A stretch of 64,000 bases of DNA from an uncultured Alphaproteobacteria bacterium (GCA_934276635.1 CAKQTH010000003.1:16739-80738); one strand, 5' to 3'. Positions 1-8,619 are shown, numbered from the stretch's first letter. Notes: generated by a model from the sequence alone, not told the origin. Program-made: numbers and translations.

Positions 1-347
1 CCGCCAGCAATAACACCGGTACCGGCAGGAGCTGTTCTCAGAACAACTTTTCCTGCGCCGAAACGACCTTCAACATCGTGGTGCAAAGTTCTGCCCTCGC
101 GCAGAGGAATGCGAACCATATTCTTCTTTGCTTCGTTCGTAGCTTTTACGATAGCGTCCGGGACTTCGGTAGCTTTGCCTGAACCGTATCCTACGCGGCC
201 TTTCTGGTCACCTACGACAACGATTGCGGCAAAAGACATTGTGCGTCCGCCTTTAACGGTTTTTGCTACGCGGTTAACGAATACCAGTTTTTCAACCAGT
301 TCTTCTTTCTTTTCTGCTTTATTGCGATTATCTACAGCTTGTGCCAT
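1..347 (-). CDS. rpsE: 30S ribosomal protein S5 (partial, C-terminus outside window)
   Basis: S5 lies at the decoding side of the small subunit and affects translational fidelity. The 115 visible codons start MAQAVDNRNKAEKK and include the S5 double-stranded-RNA-binding fold signature VNRVAKTVKGGR followed by VVVGDQKGRVGYGSGKA. I chose the ATG at 347 because AGGAG lies 8 nt upstream; an ATG at 352 is in another frame. The gene is the last member of the S10-spc operon visible here and runs off the left edge, so the C-terminal domain cannot be judged. Confidence 0.97.
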   Translation of the reverse strand, partial: MAQAVDNRNKAEKKEELVEKLVFVNRVAKTVKGGRTMSFAAIVVVGDQKGRVGYGSGKATEVPDAIVKATNEAKKNMVRIPLREGRTLHHDVEGRFGAGKVVLRTAPAGTGVIAG

Positions 348-358
348 TTCATAAACTC

Positions 359-721
359 CTAGAATTTCAATCCGGCTTCACGAGCTGCTTCAGCCAAAGC
401 TTTTACGCGTCCGTGATAAATATATCCGCCGCGATCAAAGACAACTTCTTTAACGCCTGACTTGAGGGCTCTTTCTGCCACAATTTTACCAATGAAGCTT
501 GCAGCCTCAACCGTAGATGCTTTCTTAACATTATCTCTTACTTCTTTATCCAATGTAGAAGCAGAAACAACTGTACAGCCTTTTGCATCGTCAATAACTT
601 GCGCATAGATATGCTGGCTGCTGCGGAACACAGACAATCTCATTTTGCCGTTTGCAGCTGCTTTTAATGCTGTTCTAACGCGCGCTTTTCTTTTTTCGAA
701 CAATTTCTTTGGTGTATTCAT
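359..721 (-). CDS. rplR: 50S ribosomal protein L18
   Basis: L18 binds 5S rRNA in the central protuberance with L5. The 120-residue product has the family's usual length, with a basic N-terminus (KKLFEKRKARVRTALKAA) and the conserved end FDRGGYIYHGRVKALAEAAREAGLKF-like tail, seen here as YHGRVKALAEAAREAG. It sits between rplF and rpsE, 11 nt before the rpsE start, in the normal spc order, and must be co-transcribed with them. Confidence 0.98.
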   Translation of the reverse strand: MNTPKKLFEKRKARVRTALKAAANGKMRLSVFRSSQHIYAQVIDDAKGCTVVSASTLDKEVRDNVKKASTVEAASFIGKIVAERALKSGVKEVVFDRGGYIYHGRVKALAEAAREAGLKF

Positions 722-733
722 CAGAACTATTCC

Positions 734-1273
734 TTATTTCTTTTTGCCTTCTTTACGACGGATGTATTCGCCGACATACTTCACACCTTTACCTTTATAC
801 GGTTCAGGTTTTCTGTATTTACGAACTTCTGCCGCAATCTGGCCAACCAATTGTTTATCAACACCAGAAATATTGATTTGCGTAGGTGTTTCGCAAGCAA
901 TCTTAATTCCTTCCGGAGCCTCAAAAATTACATCATGAGAAAATCCCAAAGAAAGTACGAGTTTGCGAGTCCCTTCAACGCGTGCCTTATATCCGACACC
1001 AACCAACTCTAACTGTTTGCTAAAGCCCTGGCTAACTCCCTTAACGATAGAGTTAATCTGAGCTCTTGTTGTTCCCCACAAAGCGCGAGCCTGTTTGCTC
1101 TCAGAAATCGGGGTAACAACTACTTTGTTGTCTTCCAACTTTGTCGCAATATGACTGTCGTCAAATGTAAAGCTCAACTCACCGAGTTTGCCTTTTGCGC
1201 GTACAACATTGTTTTCAATGCTGACCGTTACATCAGAAGGAACAATTACAGGATATTTTCCAACTCTTGACAT
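734..1273 (-). CDS. rplF: 50S ribosomal protein L6
   Basis: L6 binds 23S rRNA near the sarcin-ricin loop and factor-binding site. At 179 residues it has normal length. It starts MSRVGKYPV, and the C-terminal half carries the L6 signature PEPYKGKGVKYVGEYIRRKE. The two related halves of L6 are intact. The gene follows rpsH by 12 nt and precedes rplR by 12 nt in the spc part of the operon. Confidence 0.98.
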   Translation of the reverse strand: MSRVGKYPVIVPSDVTVSIENNVVRAKGKLGELSFTFDDSHIATKLEDNKVVVTPISESKQARALWGTTRAQINSIVKGVSQGFSKQLELVGVGYKARVEGTRKLVLSLGFSHDVIFEAPEGIKIACETPTQINISGVDKQLVGQIAAEVRKYRKPEPYKGKGVKYVGEYIRRKEGKKK

Positions 1274-1285
1274 TGTATTTCCTCC

Positions 1286-1684
1286 TTAGAACACTTGACA
1301 CAATACTTCACCGCCGACATTTGCGGAACGGGCTTCGTGGTCGCTCATAACACCGCGCGGTGTAGAGATAATCGAAATACCCAATCCGTTATATACTCTC
1401 GGCAAATCGCGTACATTTGAATATACACGACGACCCGGAGTCGAAACGCGGTAAATTTCTGTTATTACGGCAGTACCTTCATGGTACTTCAATTTAATCA
1501 GAAGTTCATCAACTCCCGGCTTAACATTGCGTTTTTCATATCCGGCAATGTAGCCTTCTCTTTTGAGAACTTCGAGTACATTTTCACGCAAGCGAGATGC
1601 AGGTGATACAACATCACTCTTCTTCGCTCTTTGTGCGTTTCTAATGCGTGTGAGCATATCGCCCAAAGGATCTGACATAGACAT
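1286..1684 (-). CDS. rpsH: 30S ribosomal protein S8
   Basis: S8 is a primary binder of 16S rRNA helix 21 and, in enterobacteria, the translational repressor of the spc operon; whether it does this here is not visible. The 132-residue protein has the N-terminal DPLGDMLTRIRNA motif and the C-terminal STPRGVMSDHEAR region. Two in-frame ATGs occur (1684 and 1678). AGGAG 9 nt upstream of 1684 supports the first. Confidence 0.98.
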   Translation of the reverse strand: MSMSDPLGDMLTRIRNAQRAKKSDVVSPASRLRENVLEVLKREGYIAGYEKRNVKPGVDELLIKLKYHEGTAVITEIYRVSTPGRRVYSNVRDLPRVYNGLGISIISTPRGVMSDHEARSANVGGEVLCQVF

Positions 1685-1696
1685 GATCTTAATCTC

Positions 1697-2002
1697 CTAC
1701 CAGCTTGATTTTACCAATCCCGGAATCTCGCCGAAGCTAGCCATCTTTCTCAACTCTACACGAGCCAAGCCGAATTTCCGGTAAACACCACGCGAACGAC
1801 CCGTAACCTTACAACGGTTTCTTACTCTAACCTTTGAAGAGTTACGCGGCAATTCAGCCAATTTTAAACTTGCCAAGAATCTTTCTTCAGGAGCAACTGA
1901 TTTATCCTTAACAATGTTAGAGAGTTTCTGACGGCGATTAGCATACTTCTCAACCATCTTTGCTCTTTTCAAGTTTCTATATACTGAACTTGTTTTTGCC
2001 AT
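1697..2002 (-). CDS. rpsN: 30S ribosomal protein S14 (zinc-independent type)
   Basis: S14 is a late-assembling head protein of the 30S subunit. The 101-residue length and single cysteine (NRCKVTGRSRGVYRKFGLAR) identify the long form without the zinc-binding CxxC pairs, as expected for a proteobacterium. No zinc-type paralog is seen in this window. It lies between rplE and rpsH in the standard order. Confidence 0.98.
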   Translation of the reverse strand: MAKTSSVYRNLKRAKMVEKYANRRQKLSNIVKDKSVAPEERFLASLKLAELPRNSSKVRVRNRCKVTGRSRGVYRKFGLARVELRKMASFGEIPGLVKSSW

Positions 2003-2016
2003 AGTAAAATCTCCGC

Positions 2017-2556
2017 CTATTTCTTATAAGGTAAATTAAAACCGGTCAGAAGAAGTTTTGCTTCTTCATCAGATTTTGCCGTTGTACAAATAACAACATC
2101 AAGACCTCTGACATCTTCTACTTTTTCATAGTTAATTTCAGGGAAAATGATTTGTTCCTTAATTCCGAAAGCGAAGTTTCCTTTGCCGTCAAAATTTTTG
2201 CCGGTAATACCGTGGAAGTCTCTGATTCTCGGCAATGCCATATTAACAAGGCGCTCCAAAAATTCATACATTCTGTCCGAACGCAAAGTTACCTTTGCGC
2301 CAATCGGCATACCTTCTCTGAGCTTAAAGGTAGCAATGGATTTTCTTGCTTTTGTAGCAACCGGCTTCTGGCCTGCAATCAAAGCGAGCTCTTCCAATGC
2401 GTTGTTCAGCTTCTTTTTGTCTGTAACAGCGTCGCCGACGCCCATGTTCAAGACAATTTTAGTCAACTTAGGAATCTCGTGTGGGTTGGTGTAACCGAAT
2501 TTTTCCACCAGAGCTTTCTTAATGACTTCATTATACAATTTTTCAAAATTTGTCAT
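2017..2556 (-). CDS. rplE: 50S ribosomal protein L5
   Basis: L5 joins 5S rRNA to the large subunit and contacts the P-site tRNA. The 179-residue protein shows the family blocks KIVLNMGVGDA, RKSIATFKLREGMPIGAKVTLR and ALPRIRDFHGITGKNFDGKGN. It follows rplX with a 17-nt gap. Nothing in it is unusual. Confidence 0.98.
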   Translation of the reverse strand: MTNFEKLYNEVIKKALVEKFGYTNPHEIPKLTKIVLNMGVGDAVTDKKKLNNALEELALIAGQKPVATKARKSIATFKLREGMPIGAKVTLRSDRMYEFLERLVNMALPRIRDFHGITGKNFDGKGNFAFGIKEQIIFPEINYEKVEDVRGLDVVICTTAKSDEEAKLLLTGFNLPYKK

Positions 2557-2573
2557 AAGTATTTCCTCTTATC

Positions 2574-2888
2574 TTAATCGATTACTTCACCGGATTTACG
2601 AGCCACGCGTACCTTTTTGCCGTCTTTAACGGTGTAGCCGACTTTAGAAGGTTTGCCTTCTGCGGTCATAACAGCTACTTTGCTGACTGCAATCGGAGCT
2701 TCTTTTGTAATAATGCCGCCTGCATTTGCCTGTGACGGTTTGGTATGTCTTTTAACCAAATTTACGCCACGAACAACAACTTTGCTTTCTTTCGGCATAG
2801 CTTTTATTACTTCACCTTTTTTACCTTTGTCGTCGCCTGACAACACGATAACCTGGTCGCCCTTTTTAATTTTCATTTTAAGGTTCAT
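2574..2888 (-). CDS. rplX: 50S ribosomal protein L24
   Basis: L24 is an assembly initiator that binds the 5' end of 23S rRNA. A KOW motif (KKGDQVIVLSGDDKGKKGEV) begins at about residue 8. The ATG at 2888 shares one base with the rplN stop codon (TAATG), which suggests translational coupling. GGAGG 7 nt upstream supports this start, although the shorter MKIKKGD start at 2876 is the commoner family form. Product is 104 residues. Confidence 0.97.
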   Translation of the reverse strand: MNLKMKIKKGDQVIVLSGDDKGKKGEVIKAMPKESKVVVRGVNLVKRHTKPSQANAGGIITKEAPIAVSKVAVMTAEGKPSKVGYTVKDGKKVRVARKSGEVID

Positions 2889-3256
2889 TACAATACCTCC
2901 GGTGCTAACGAAATGATTTTCATAAATTTCTTCGCACGCAATTCTCTGGTAACAGGGCCGAAAATACGAGTACCGATTGGTTCTCCGTCCTTGTTAATCA
3001 GAACTGCGGCATTGCTGTCAAAACGAATCACCGATCCGTCTTTTCTTCTGATGTCGCTTGCTGTACGAACGATAACTGCTTTATGGACATCGCCCTTCTT
3101 AACACGACCTTTAGGCATTGCGTCTTTAATCGAGACTACAATAACATCACCTACGGAAGCATGCATTCTCTTGGAACCTCCAAGAACTTTAATGCACTGC
3201 ACCTGACGTGCTCCTGAATTATCTGCAACATCCAGGTTGGTTTGCATCTGTATCAT
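2888..3256 (-). CDS. rplN: 50S ribosomal protein L14
   Basis: L14 forms part of bridge B5/B8 and contacts the factor-binding region. The 122-residue protein starts MIQMQTNLDVADNSGAR, the invariant family N-terminus, and contains the signature GDVIVVSIKDAMPKGRVKKG. It overlaps rplX by one base. It lies 18 nt after rpsQ. Confidence 0.98.
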   Translation of the reverse strand: MIQMQTNLDVADNSGARQVQCIKVLGGSKRMHASVGDVIVVSIKDAMPKGRVKKGDVHKAVIVRTASDIRRKDGSVIRFDSNAAVLINKDGEPIGTRIFGPVTRELRAKKFMKIISLAPEVL

Positions 3257-3274
3257 TTTTCAATTCCTTCTTTT

Positions 3275-3511
3275 CTAGGCATTATCTGTCAATACAGTCC
3301 AACATTTTGTCTTTGAATAAGGTTTTGATTCAATAATCGAAACTTTATCGCCGACTTTGAACTGGTTGTTTTCATCGTGAGCGGCAAACTTTTTGCTCTT
3401 TTTCACGATTTTGTTGTAAACAGGGTGTTTAACCTGACGCTCTACGCTGACTACGACGGTTTTGTCCTGTTTATCACTAACTACAACACCTTGAAGAATT
3501 CTTTTAGGCAT
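3275..3511 (-). CDS. rpsQ: 30S ribosomal protein S17
   Basis: S17 is a primary 16S rRNA binder with an OB fold. The 78-residue product contains LQGVVVSDKQDKTVVVSVER and the family end region KVGDKVSIIESKPYSKTKCW. It sits between rpmC and rplN, in the usual order and spacing. Confidence 0.98.
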   Translation of the reverse strand: MPKRILQGVVVSDKQDKTVVVSVERQVKHPVYNKIVKKSKKFAAHDENNQFKVGDKVSIIESKPYSKTKCWTVLTDNA

Positions 3512-3521
3512 ATCTTTTCTC

Positions 3522-3719
3522 CTAACTATTCTTCTTACGCTCTGTTATAAGCGTATTGATTTTTGCGATTTCACGACGAACTTTTCTGACGCTCGCGGTG
3601 TTTTGCAACTGGCCAGTAGACTTTTGAACTCTCAAATTGAACTGTTCTTTTTTGTCTTCTACCAATTTGCTTTCAAGCTCATCTAAGCTCATAGCGCGCA
3701 AATCTTTTGTTTTTACCAT
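3522..3719 (-). CDS. rpmC: 50S ribosomal protein L29
   Basis: L29 sits at the polypeptide tunnel exit beside L23. The short 65-residue helical protein has the typical MSLDELESKLVEDKKEQFNL start and ends in the IAKINTLITER helix. Its ATG overlaps the rplP stop by one base (TAATG), so the two are likely translationally coupled. Confidence 0.97.
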   Translation of the reverse strand: MVKTKDLRAMSLDELESKLVEDKKEQFNLRVQKSTGQLQNTASVRKVRREIAKINTLITERKKNS

Positions 3720-4147
3720 TATGCTTCTCCCTTATCAGAATTCAAGCGTTTTACAAACTTGGTCTTAATCGGAAGCTTTGCTGCTCCGAGAGCCAGTGCT
3801 GAACGAGCCAGTTCTTCATCGATACCTTCGAGTTCGAACATAATACGGCCCGGCTTAACTCTTGCGCACCAGTATTCAACAGAGCCTTTACCTTTACCCA
3901 TACGGACTTCGGCAGGTTTGTCTGATACCGGAACATCAGGGAATATTCTAATCCAGATCTGACCGATTCTTTTCATCTCACGGGTAATCGCGCGACGAGC
4001 AGCCTCGATTTGACGAGCTGTAATACGATCAGGTGTAAGAGCCTTCAATCCGTAAGAACCGAAGCTCAATTCCGAACCGCCCTTAGCCAAACCGTGAATA
4101 CGGCCTTTATGCTGTTTGCGGAACTTTAAACGTTTTGGACTTAACAT
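3719..4147 (-). CDS. rplP: 50S ribosomal protein L16
   Basis: L16 organises the A-site region of the large subunit. It starts MLSPKRLKFRKQHKGR and carries the signature RMGKGKGSVEYWCARVKPG. At 142 residues it is a few residues longer than the common 136-138, through a short C-terminal tail. It is preceded by rpsC and overlaps rpmC by one base. Confidence 0.98.
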   Translation of the reverse strand: MLSPKRLKFRKQHKGRIHGLAKGGSELSFGSYGLKALTPDRITARQIEAARRAITREMKRIGQIWIRIFPDVPVSDKPAEVRMGKGKGSVEYWCARVKPGRIMFELEGIDEELARSALALGAAKLPIKTKFVKRLNSDKGEA

Positions 4148-4161
4148 CTTCTCTTATTCCT

Positions 4162-4830
4162 TTATTTCTGCGCAGCCAACTTTTTGTCTTGTGCCATCGG
4201 ATCATGAGCCATAATATCGCCCTTATAAATCCATACTTTAACACCACAAGCACCATAAGTTGTGTGAGCGGTTGATGTTGCATAGTCAATATCTGCACGC
4301 AATGTGTGCAACGGAACTCTGCCTTCACGATAATATTCGGTTCTGGCAATTTCTGCTCCGCCCAAACGACCGCTGCAGCATACCTTAATGCCTTCTGCAC
4401 CCAAACGGAGAGCAGACTGCATAACTCTCTTCATTGCGCGGCGGAATGCAACACGGCGTTCCAACTGCTGCGCAACACTGTCGGCAACCAACTGTGCATC
4501 AAGTTCAGGTTTTCTGACTTCAAGAATATTAAGCTGAACTTCAGAAGAAGTCAACTTTTGAATATCTTTTCTCAAAAATTCGATATCCTGACCTTTTTTG
4601 CCGATTACAACACCCGGTCTTGCAGAGTGAATTGTAACTCTGGCTTTTTTTGCAGGGCGTTCGATAACAATCTTGCTAACACCGGCCTGCGCCAACTTTT
4701 CTTTCAAAAATTGTTTAATTTTCAAATCTTCGTGCAGATAATCCGTAAACTTGTCATCAGCATACCAGCGGGAGTCCCAAGTGCGGTTTACACCCAAACG
4801 AAGGCTTGTAGGATTTACTTTCTGTCCCAT
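4162..4830 (-). CDS. rpsC: 30S ribosomal protein S3
   Basis: S3 lines the mRNA entry channel. The 222-residue protein starts MGQKVNPTSLRLGVNRTWDS. Its type II KH domain is recognised by the GxxG loop in ARPGVVIGKKGQDIEFLRK, and the C-terminal S3 domain by RLGGAEIARTEYYREGRVPL. It follows rplV by 3 nt. Confidence 0.98.
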   Translation of the reverse strand: MGQKVNPTSLRLGVNRTWDSRWYADDKFTDYLHEDLKIKQFLKEKLAQAGVSKIVIERPAKKARVTIHSARPGVVIGKKGQDIEFLRKDIQKLTSSEVQLNILEVRKPELDAQLVADSVAQQLERRVAFRRAMKRVMQSALRLGAEGIKVCCSGRLGGAEIARTEYYREGRVPLHTLRADIDYATSTAHTTYGACGVKVWIYKGDIMAHDPMAQDKKLAAQK

Positions 4831-4833
4831 TTC

Positions 4834-5187
4834 TTACTCCTCACGCTCTGCTACTATGACAGTAAGGTTTGAAAACGGTTTCAAAACTCTGGCGCTTCTG
4901 CCGCGGCCGCGAGCGTGTACGCGTTTCATAACCATACCTTTACCGACATATGCTTCACGAACATATAATTTATCAATATTCAATTGATGATTGTTCTCAG
5001 CGTTTGCAATTGCTGACTGCAAAACACCCAAAGCAACCTTTGCGATTCTCTTCTTCGAAAAAGTGAGTTCTGCAACTGCTTTTTCTACTCCCAACCCTCT
5101 GATTGTCTGAGCAACCAGATTGAGTTTGCGCGGAGAAGTGCGAATCGAGTGGCAAATTGCCTTTACTGCTTTATTTTCTGCCATCAT
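4834..5187 (-). CDS. rplV: 50S ribosomal protein L22
   Basis: L22 lines the nascent-peptide tunnel with its long beta hairpin, visible here as the VGKGMVMKRVHARGRGRSAR region. The 117-residue product has RTSPRKLNLVAQTIRG near its start. The initiator overlaps the rpsS stop by one base (TAATG). Confidence 0.98.
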   Translation of the reverse strand: MMAENKAVKAICHSIRTSPRKLNLVAQTIRGLGVEKAVAELTFSKKRIAKVALGVLQSAIANAENNHQLNIDKLYVREAYVGKGMVMKRVHARGRGRSARVLKPFSNLTVIVAEREE

Positions 5188-5465
5188 TAACCTCTCTTTG
5201 CTTTCTTGTCAGATGCGTGACCGTAAAATGTACGTGTCGGAGCAAATTCGCCGAACTTATGGCCGACCATATCCTCGGTAACCAATACCGGAATAAACTT
5301 GTGGCCGTTGTGCACGCCGAATGTCAGTCCGACAAACTGCGGCAGCATAGTAGAACGACGAGACCAGATTTTAATCACTTCATTACGGCTAGAAGCTCTA
5401 GCTTTCTCGGCTTTTTTCAGAAGATAGCCATCCACAAAAGGGCCTTTCCATACGGAACGAGTCAT
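5187..5465 (-). CDS. rpsS: 30S ribosomal protein S19
   Basis: S19 is a head protein close to S13 and the A-site tRNA. It starts MTRSVWKGPFVDGYLL and contains IKIWSRRSTMLPQFVGLTF and HKFGEFAPTRTFYGH, the core S19 blocks. Length is 92 residues, as normal. It lies between rplB and rplV. Confidence 0.98.
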   Translation of the reverse strand: MTRSVWKGPFVDGYLLKKAEKARASSRNEVIKIWSRRSTMLPQFVGLTFGVHNGHKFIPVLVTEDMVGHKFGEFAPTRTFYGHASDKKAKRG

Positions 5466-5477
5466 TAGCTTTTCTCC

Positions 5478-6314
5478 TTATTGTTTTTTGTTTTCATGAC
5501 GAGATCTCATAATAAAGCGATCTGTCTTCTTGTTAGAACGAGTCTTAGCACCCTTAGTCGGTTTACCCCAAGGAGTTACCGGATGACGACCGCCCGAAGT
5601 ACGACCTTCACCACCACCATGCGGGTGATCAACTGGGTTCATGGCAACACCGCGCGATACCGGACGGATACCCATCCAACGCGAACGACCTGCCTTACCA
5701 AGCGATTTATTTTGATTGTCCGGATTAGAAACGGCACCGACAGTTGCCAAGCATTCTTCGCGAACGATTCTCAGTTCGCCCGAATTTAATTTCAACTGTG
5801 CATAGCCGGCATCTTTACCTACAACCTGAGCATAACATCCGGCAGAACGAACCAACTGGCCGCCTTTGCCCGATTTGAGCTCAACATTGTGCACGATTGT
5901 TCCGACCGGCATATTTTTGAGAGGCATAGCATTACCCGGCTTAATATCAGCTTTTTCGGCAGATATAATCTTGTCACCGGCTTTCAATCTTTGCGGTGCC
6001 AGGATATAAGCCTTTTGACCGTCTTCATAACTAATTAAAGCGATGAAAGATGTACGGTTCGGGTCATATTCAATTCTCTCAACCGTTGCTTCGCAATCAA
6101 ATTTATTGCGTTTAAAGTCGATGATACGATATTTGCGTTTGTGTCCGCCACCGATTCTACGACTTGTAACATGTCCAAAATTATCACGCCCACCGGTCTT
6201 TGTAAGACCTTTTGTCAGTGTTTTTTCCGGTGCTCCTTTATAGAGCTCTGATCTGTCAACGATAATCAGCTGACGAAGTCCCGGAGATGTGGGCTTATAT
6301 GTTTTCAAAGCCAT
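5478..6314 (-). CDS. rplB: 50S ribosomal protein L2
   Basis: L2 is needed for subunit association and peptidyl transfer. The 278-residue protein starts MALKTYKPTSPGLRQL and has the conserved VAMNPVDHPHGGGEGR motif with the functionally important histidine. It begins 3 nt after the rplW stop. Confidence 0.98.
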   Translation of the reverse strand: MALKTYKPTSPGLRQLIIVDRSELYKGAPEKTLTKGLTKTGGRDNFGHVTSRRIGGGHKRKYRIIDFKRNKFDCEATVERIEYDPNRTSFIALISYEDGQKAYILAPQRLKAGDKIISAEKADIKPGNAMPLKNMPVGTIVHNVELKSGKGGQLVRSAGCYAQVVGKDAGYAQLKLNSGELRIVREECLATVGAVSNPDNQNKSLGKAGRSRWMGIRPVSRGVAMNPVDHPHGGGEGRTSGGRHPVTPWGKPTKGAKTRSNKKTDRFIMRSRHENKKQ

Positions 6315-6317
6315 TTT

Positions 6318-6638
6318 CTAAATCCCTGTTGTTACATCAATATTTTGACCTTCGGCAAGAGTTACAAGAGCTTTCTTGTAATCAGAGCGTTCACCGAGAT
6401 ATCCCTTGAAACGCTTTGTTTTGCCAAACTGACGAATTGTATTCACCTTAGTTACTTTTACATTAAAGATTGTCTCAACGGCAACCTTAACTTCATCTTT
6501 TGTAGCGCAAAGCGGTACCATAAATACAACTTTGCCTGCTTCAGAAGAAAGCATAGATTTTTCGGTGATTACTGGGCGAACTAATGTATCATACATTTTA
6601 GCAGTTGCATTGTTTGCTGTTTTTTTAGATTTTACCAT
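6318..6638 (-). CDS. rplW: 50S ribosomal protein L23
   Basis: L23 sits at the tunnel exit and docks trigger factor and the signal recognition particle. The family core (DTLVRPVITEKSMLSSEAGK, VKVAVETIFNVKVTKVNT) begins about 15 residues in, after a short basic extension. Length 106. Its start overlaps the end of rplD by 7 nt, and GGAGAG lies 6 nt upstream of the ATG. Confidence 0.97.
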   Translation of the reverse strand: MVKSKKTANNATAKMYDTLVRPVITEKSMLSSEAGKVVFMVPLCATKDEVKVAVETIFNVKVTKVNTIRQFGKTKRFKGYLGERSDYKKALVTLAEGQNIDVTTGI

Positions 6639-7255
6639 TGTAATCTCTCCTCCAAGCAGCTTACTGCCTCTTTAGTCAACACTAATTTGTCTTTTCTTAA
6701 AATGTCATATACATTGGCACCGATTGTCGGCAATACATCAACGCCTTCAATGTTGCGGGTTGCCAATGCGAAGTTTGCATCAACTTCCTTGCCATCAATA
6801 AACAAGCAGTTTTTCAATCCGCAAACATTCAGTTTTGCAAGCAAATCCTTAGTTTTCGGAGCAGAAAGCTTTGCTTCGTCAATGATAACAAGATTTCCCT
6901 CTTTCGCTTTTGCGGAAAGAGCTGTTTTCAAACCGAGTTTTCTAAACTTTTTGGTCAATTCATGCGAATGATCACGAACAACCGGACCGAATACTACGCC
7001 GCCTTTTCTGAACTGAGTACCTTTTCTGGAACCCTGACGAGCATTGCCCGAACCTTTTTGCTTGAACGGTTTTGCCGGAGTCAAAGCAACATCGGAACGG
7101 CCTTTGGTCTGATGGTTGCCGGTCTGCAGTCTGGCCAACTGCCAGTTTACAACACGGTGCAAAATATCAGCGCGAACTTCCAATCCGAAAATCGAATCGT
7201 TCAGCTCAATTGTGCCGACATTTTTGTTATCTAAATTTAAGATGTCCTGTTTCAT
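6632..7255 (-). CDS. rplD: 50S ribosomal protein L4
   Basis: L4 reaches into the exit tunnel and, in gammaproteobacteria, represses its own S10 operon through the leader. The 207-residue product has the L4 loop motif KGSGNARQGSRKGTQFRKGG and the VFGPVVRDHSHELTKK block. The operon leader upstream of rpsJ has inverted repeats, but regulation by L4 is not shown by the sequence. Confidence 0.97.
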   Translation of the reverse strand: MKQDILNLDNKNVGTIELNDSIFGLEVRADILHRVVNWQLARLQTGNHQTKGRSDVALTPAKPFKQKGSGNARQGSRKGTQFRKGGVVFGPVVRDHSHELTKKFRKLGLKTALSAKAKEGNLVIIDEAKLSAPKTKDLLAKLNVCGLKNCLFIDGKEVDANFALATRNIEGVDVLPTIGANVYDILRKDKLVLTKEAVSCLEERLQW

Positions 7256-7274
7256 AATTTTTTCCTTCTATCGA

Positions 7275-8003
7275 TTATGCATTCTCAGCCGGAGCTGCTT
7301 CTTCGGCTTTAACTGCCACAGGTTCATCAACTTTCTTCAATCCTGCTGGCATCGGAAGCTCAACAGATGAAGTTTTCTTAATAGCATCGGTGATGCGAAC
7401 CCAAGAGTTTTCACTACCCGGAACACCGCCCTTAACCATAACAAGACCCTTGTCAGCATCAACGGCAACAACCTTAAGATTTTGAACGGTAACGCGTTCA
7501 TCACCCATATGTCCGGCCATCTTTTTGCCCTTAAATACTTTACCTGGATCCTGTCTCTGACCGGTAGAACCGTGAGCACGGTGAGAAATAGATACACCGT
7601 GAGATGCTTCCAAACCGGCAAAGTTGTGGCGCTTCATAACACCGGCAAAACCTTTACCGATTGAAGTTCCGCAAACATCAACATACTGTCCGACAACAAA
7701 GTGATCCGCAGACAACTCATTGCCGACAGAAAGCAGGCAATCTTCAGAAACTCTGAATTCTGCCAATTTTTTCTTAGGTTCAACATTAGCTTTGGCAAAA
7801 TGTCCCTTCAAAGGTTTGGACACATTTTTGGCCTTAACGGCTCCCGTTCCGAGTTGAACGGCTGTATATCCATCTCTTTCAAGAGTCTTAACATCTACAA
7901 CACTAAGACCATCTACTTTCAAAACAGTAACCGGAACATGTGTTCCGTCTGCTTCAAAAATGCGAGACATCCCAAGCTTTTTTGCGATTAGACCCGTACG
8001 CAT
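7275..8003 (-). CDS. rplC: 50S ribosomal protein L3
   Basis: L3 initiates large-subunit assembly and extends towards the peptidyl transferase centre. The protein starts MRTGLIAKKLGMSRIFEADG and contains the GSTGQRQDPGKVFKGKKMAG loop, whose glutamine is a methylation target in other bacteria. At 242 residues it has an alanine/glutamate-rich C-terminal tail (VKAEEAAPAENA) beyond the usual ~210-residue core, as in many alphaproteobacteria. Confidence 0.97.
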   Translation of the reverse strand: MRTGLIAKKLGMSRIFEADGTHVPVTVLKVDGLSVVDVKTLERDGYTAVQLGTGAVKAKNVSKPLKGHFAKANVEPKKKLAEFRVSEDCLLSVGNELSADHFVVGQYVDVCGTSIGKGFAGVMKRHNFAGLEASHGVSISHRAHGSTGQRQDPGKVFKGKKMAGHMGDERVTVQNLKVVAVDADKGLVMVKGGVPGSENSWVRITDAIKKTSSVELPMPAGLKKVDEPVAVKAEEAAPAENA

Positions 8004-8058
8004 TATTATTTTTCCTTTTCAATTGGTTGACAATGTCTTTCAACTGCCAACATTGTTT

Positions 8059-8370
8059 TTACAATTTGATCTCTACATTAACTCCGGCAGCCAAATCAAG
8101 CTTCATCAAAGCATCAACGGTCTGCGGTGTAGGATCGACTATATCCAAAAGTCTTTTGTGAGTCCTGATTTCGAACTGTTCGCGAGACTTTTTATCAACA
8201 TGAGGAGAACGGTTTACCGTAAACTTCTCAATTTTTGTGGGAAGAGGAATCGGCCCTCTTACATTTGCCCCTGTTCTTTTGGCTGTGTGAACAATCTCTT
8301 TTGTAGACAAATCGAGAAGTCTGTGGTCAAAAGCCTTGAGGCGAATTCTTATGTTTTGTGTATCCATCAT
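8059..8370 (-). CDS. rpsJ: 30S ribosomal protein S10
   Basis: S10 is a 30S head protein and also the NusE subunit of antitermination complexes. The 103-residue product has IRIRLKAFDHRLLDLSTKE and the loop GPIPLPTKIEKFTVNRSPH. Two adjacent ATGs (8370, 8367) could serve as the start. It is the first gene of the operon here; the next gene upstream is divergent, so the elongation-factor genes that often precede rpsJ are elsewhere. Confidence 0.97.
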   Translation of the reverse strand: MMDTQNIRIRLKAFDHRLLDLSTKEIVHTAKRTGANVRGPIPLPTKIEKFTVNRSPHVDKKSREQFEIRTHKRLLDIVDPTPQTVDALMKLDLAAGVNVEIKL

Positions 8371-8463
8371 TTTAAATACTTTTCCCTATAACTAAACGGC
8401 AAAATACCTGTTATGGAACTCGCCATTTACAATGTTAAATTCAATAAACCGATGAAAATTCAA

Positions 8464-8532
8464 AGGCTTACAATATGTTTATATTTTCAACACTAGAGAG
8501 TTTTCACCCTCTAAAACCAATATTGTGAGCCT
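8464..8532. promoter_or_regulatory. Inverted repeat with nested hairpin in the S10 leader
   Basis: Outer arms 8464-8476 (aggcttacaatat) and 8520-8532 pair over 13 bp with one mismatch. The interior holds a second hairpin, tagag...ctcta, around 8494-8512. The heptamer gagcctc recurs at 8527-8533 and 8548-8554. The placement in the leader of rpsJ suits a ribosomal-protein-binding or attenuation structure, but the outer stem is slightly better on the plus-strand transcript (G-T wobble) than on the minus strand (C-A mismatch). Confidence 0.4.
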
Positions 8533-8591
8533 CTTGTAACATATTTAGAGCCTCATTGCAAGCAAAAAATTCAAAAAAAATCATATTTTTT

Positions 8592-8619
8592 TCGACTCTA
8601 TTTTTTTGTTTTTTATAAA
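8592..8619 (+). promoter_or_regulatory. Candidate promoter for the DMT-type membrane protein gene
   Basis: A TCGACT hexamer (8592-8597) and TATAAA (8614-8619) are separated by 16 bp, with the start codon 58 bp further on. The surroundings are so AT-rich that chance matches are likely. Confidence 0.35.
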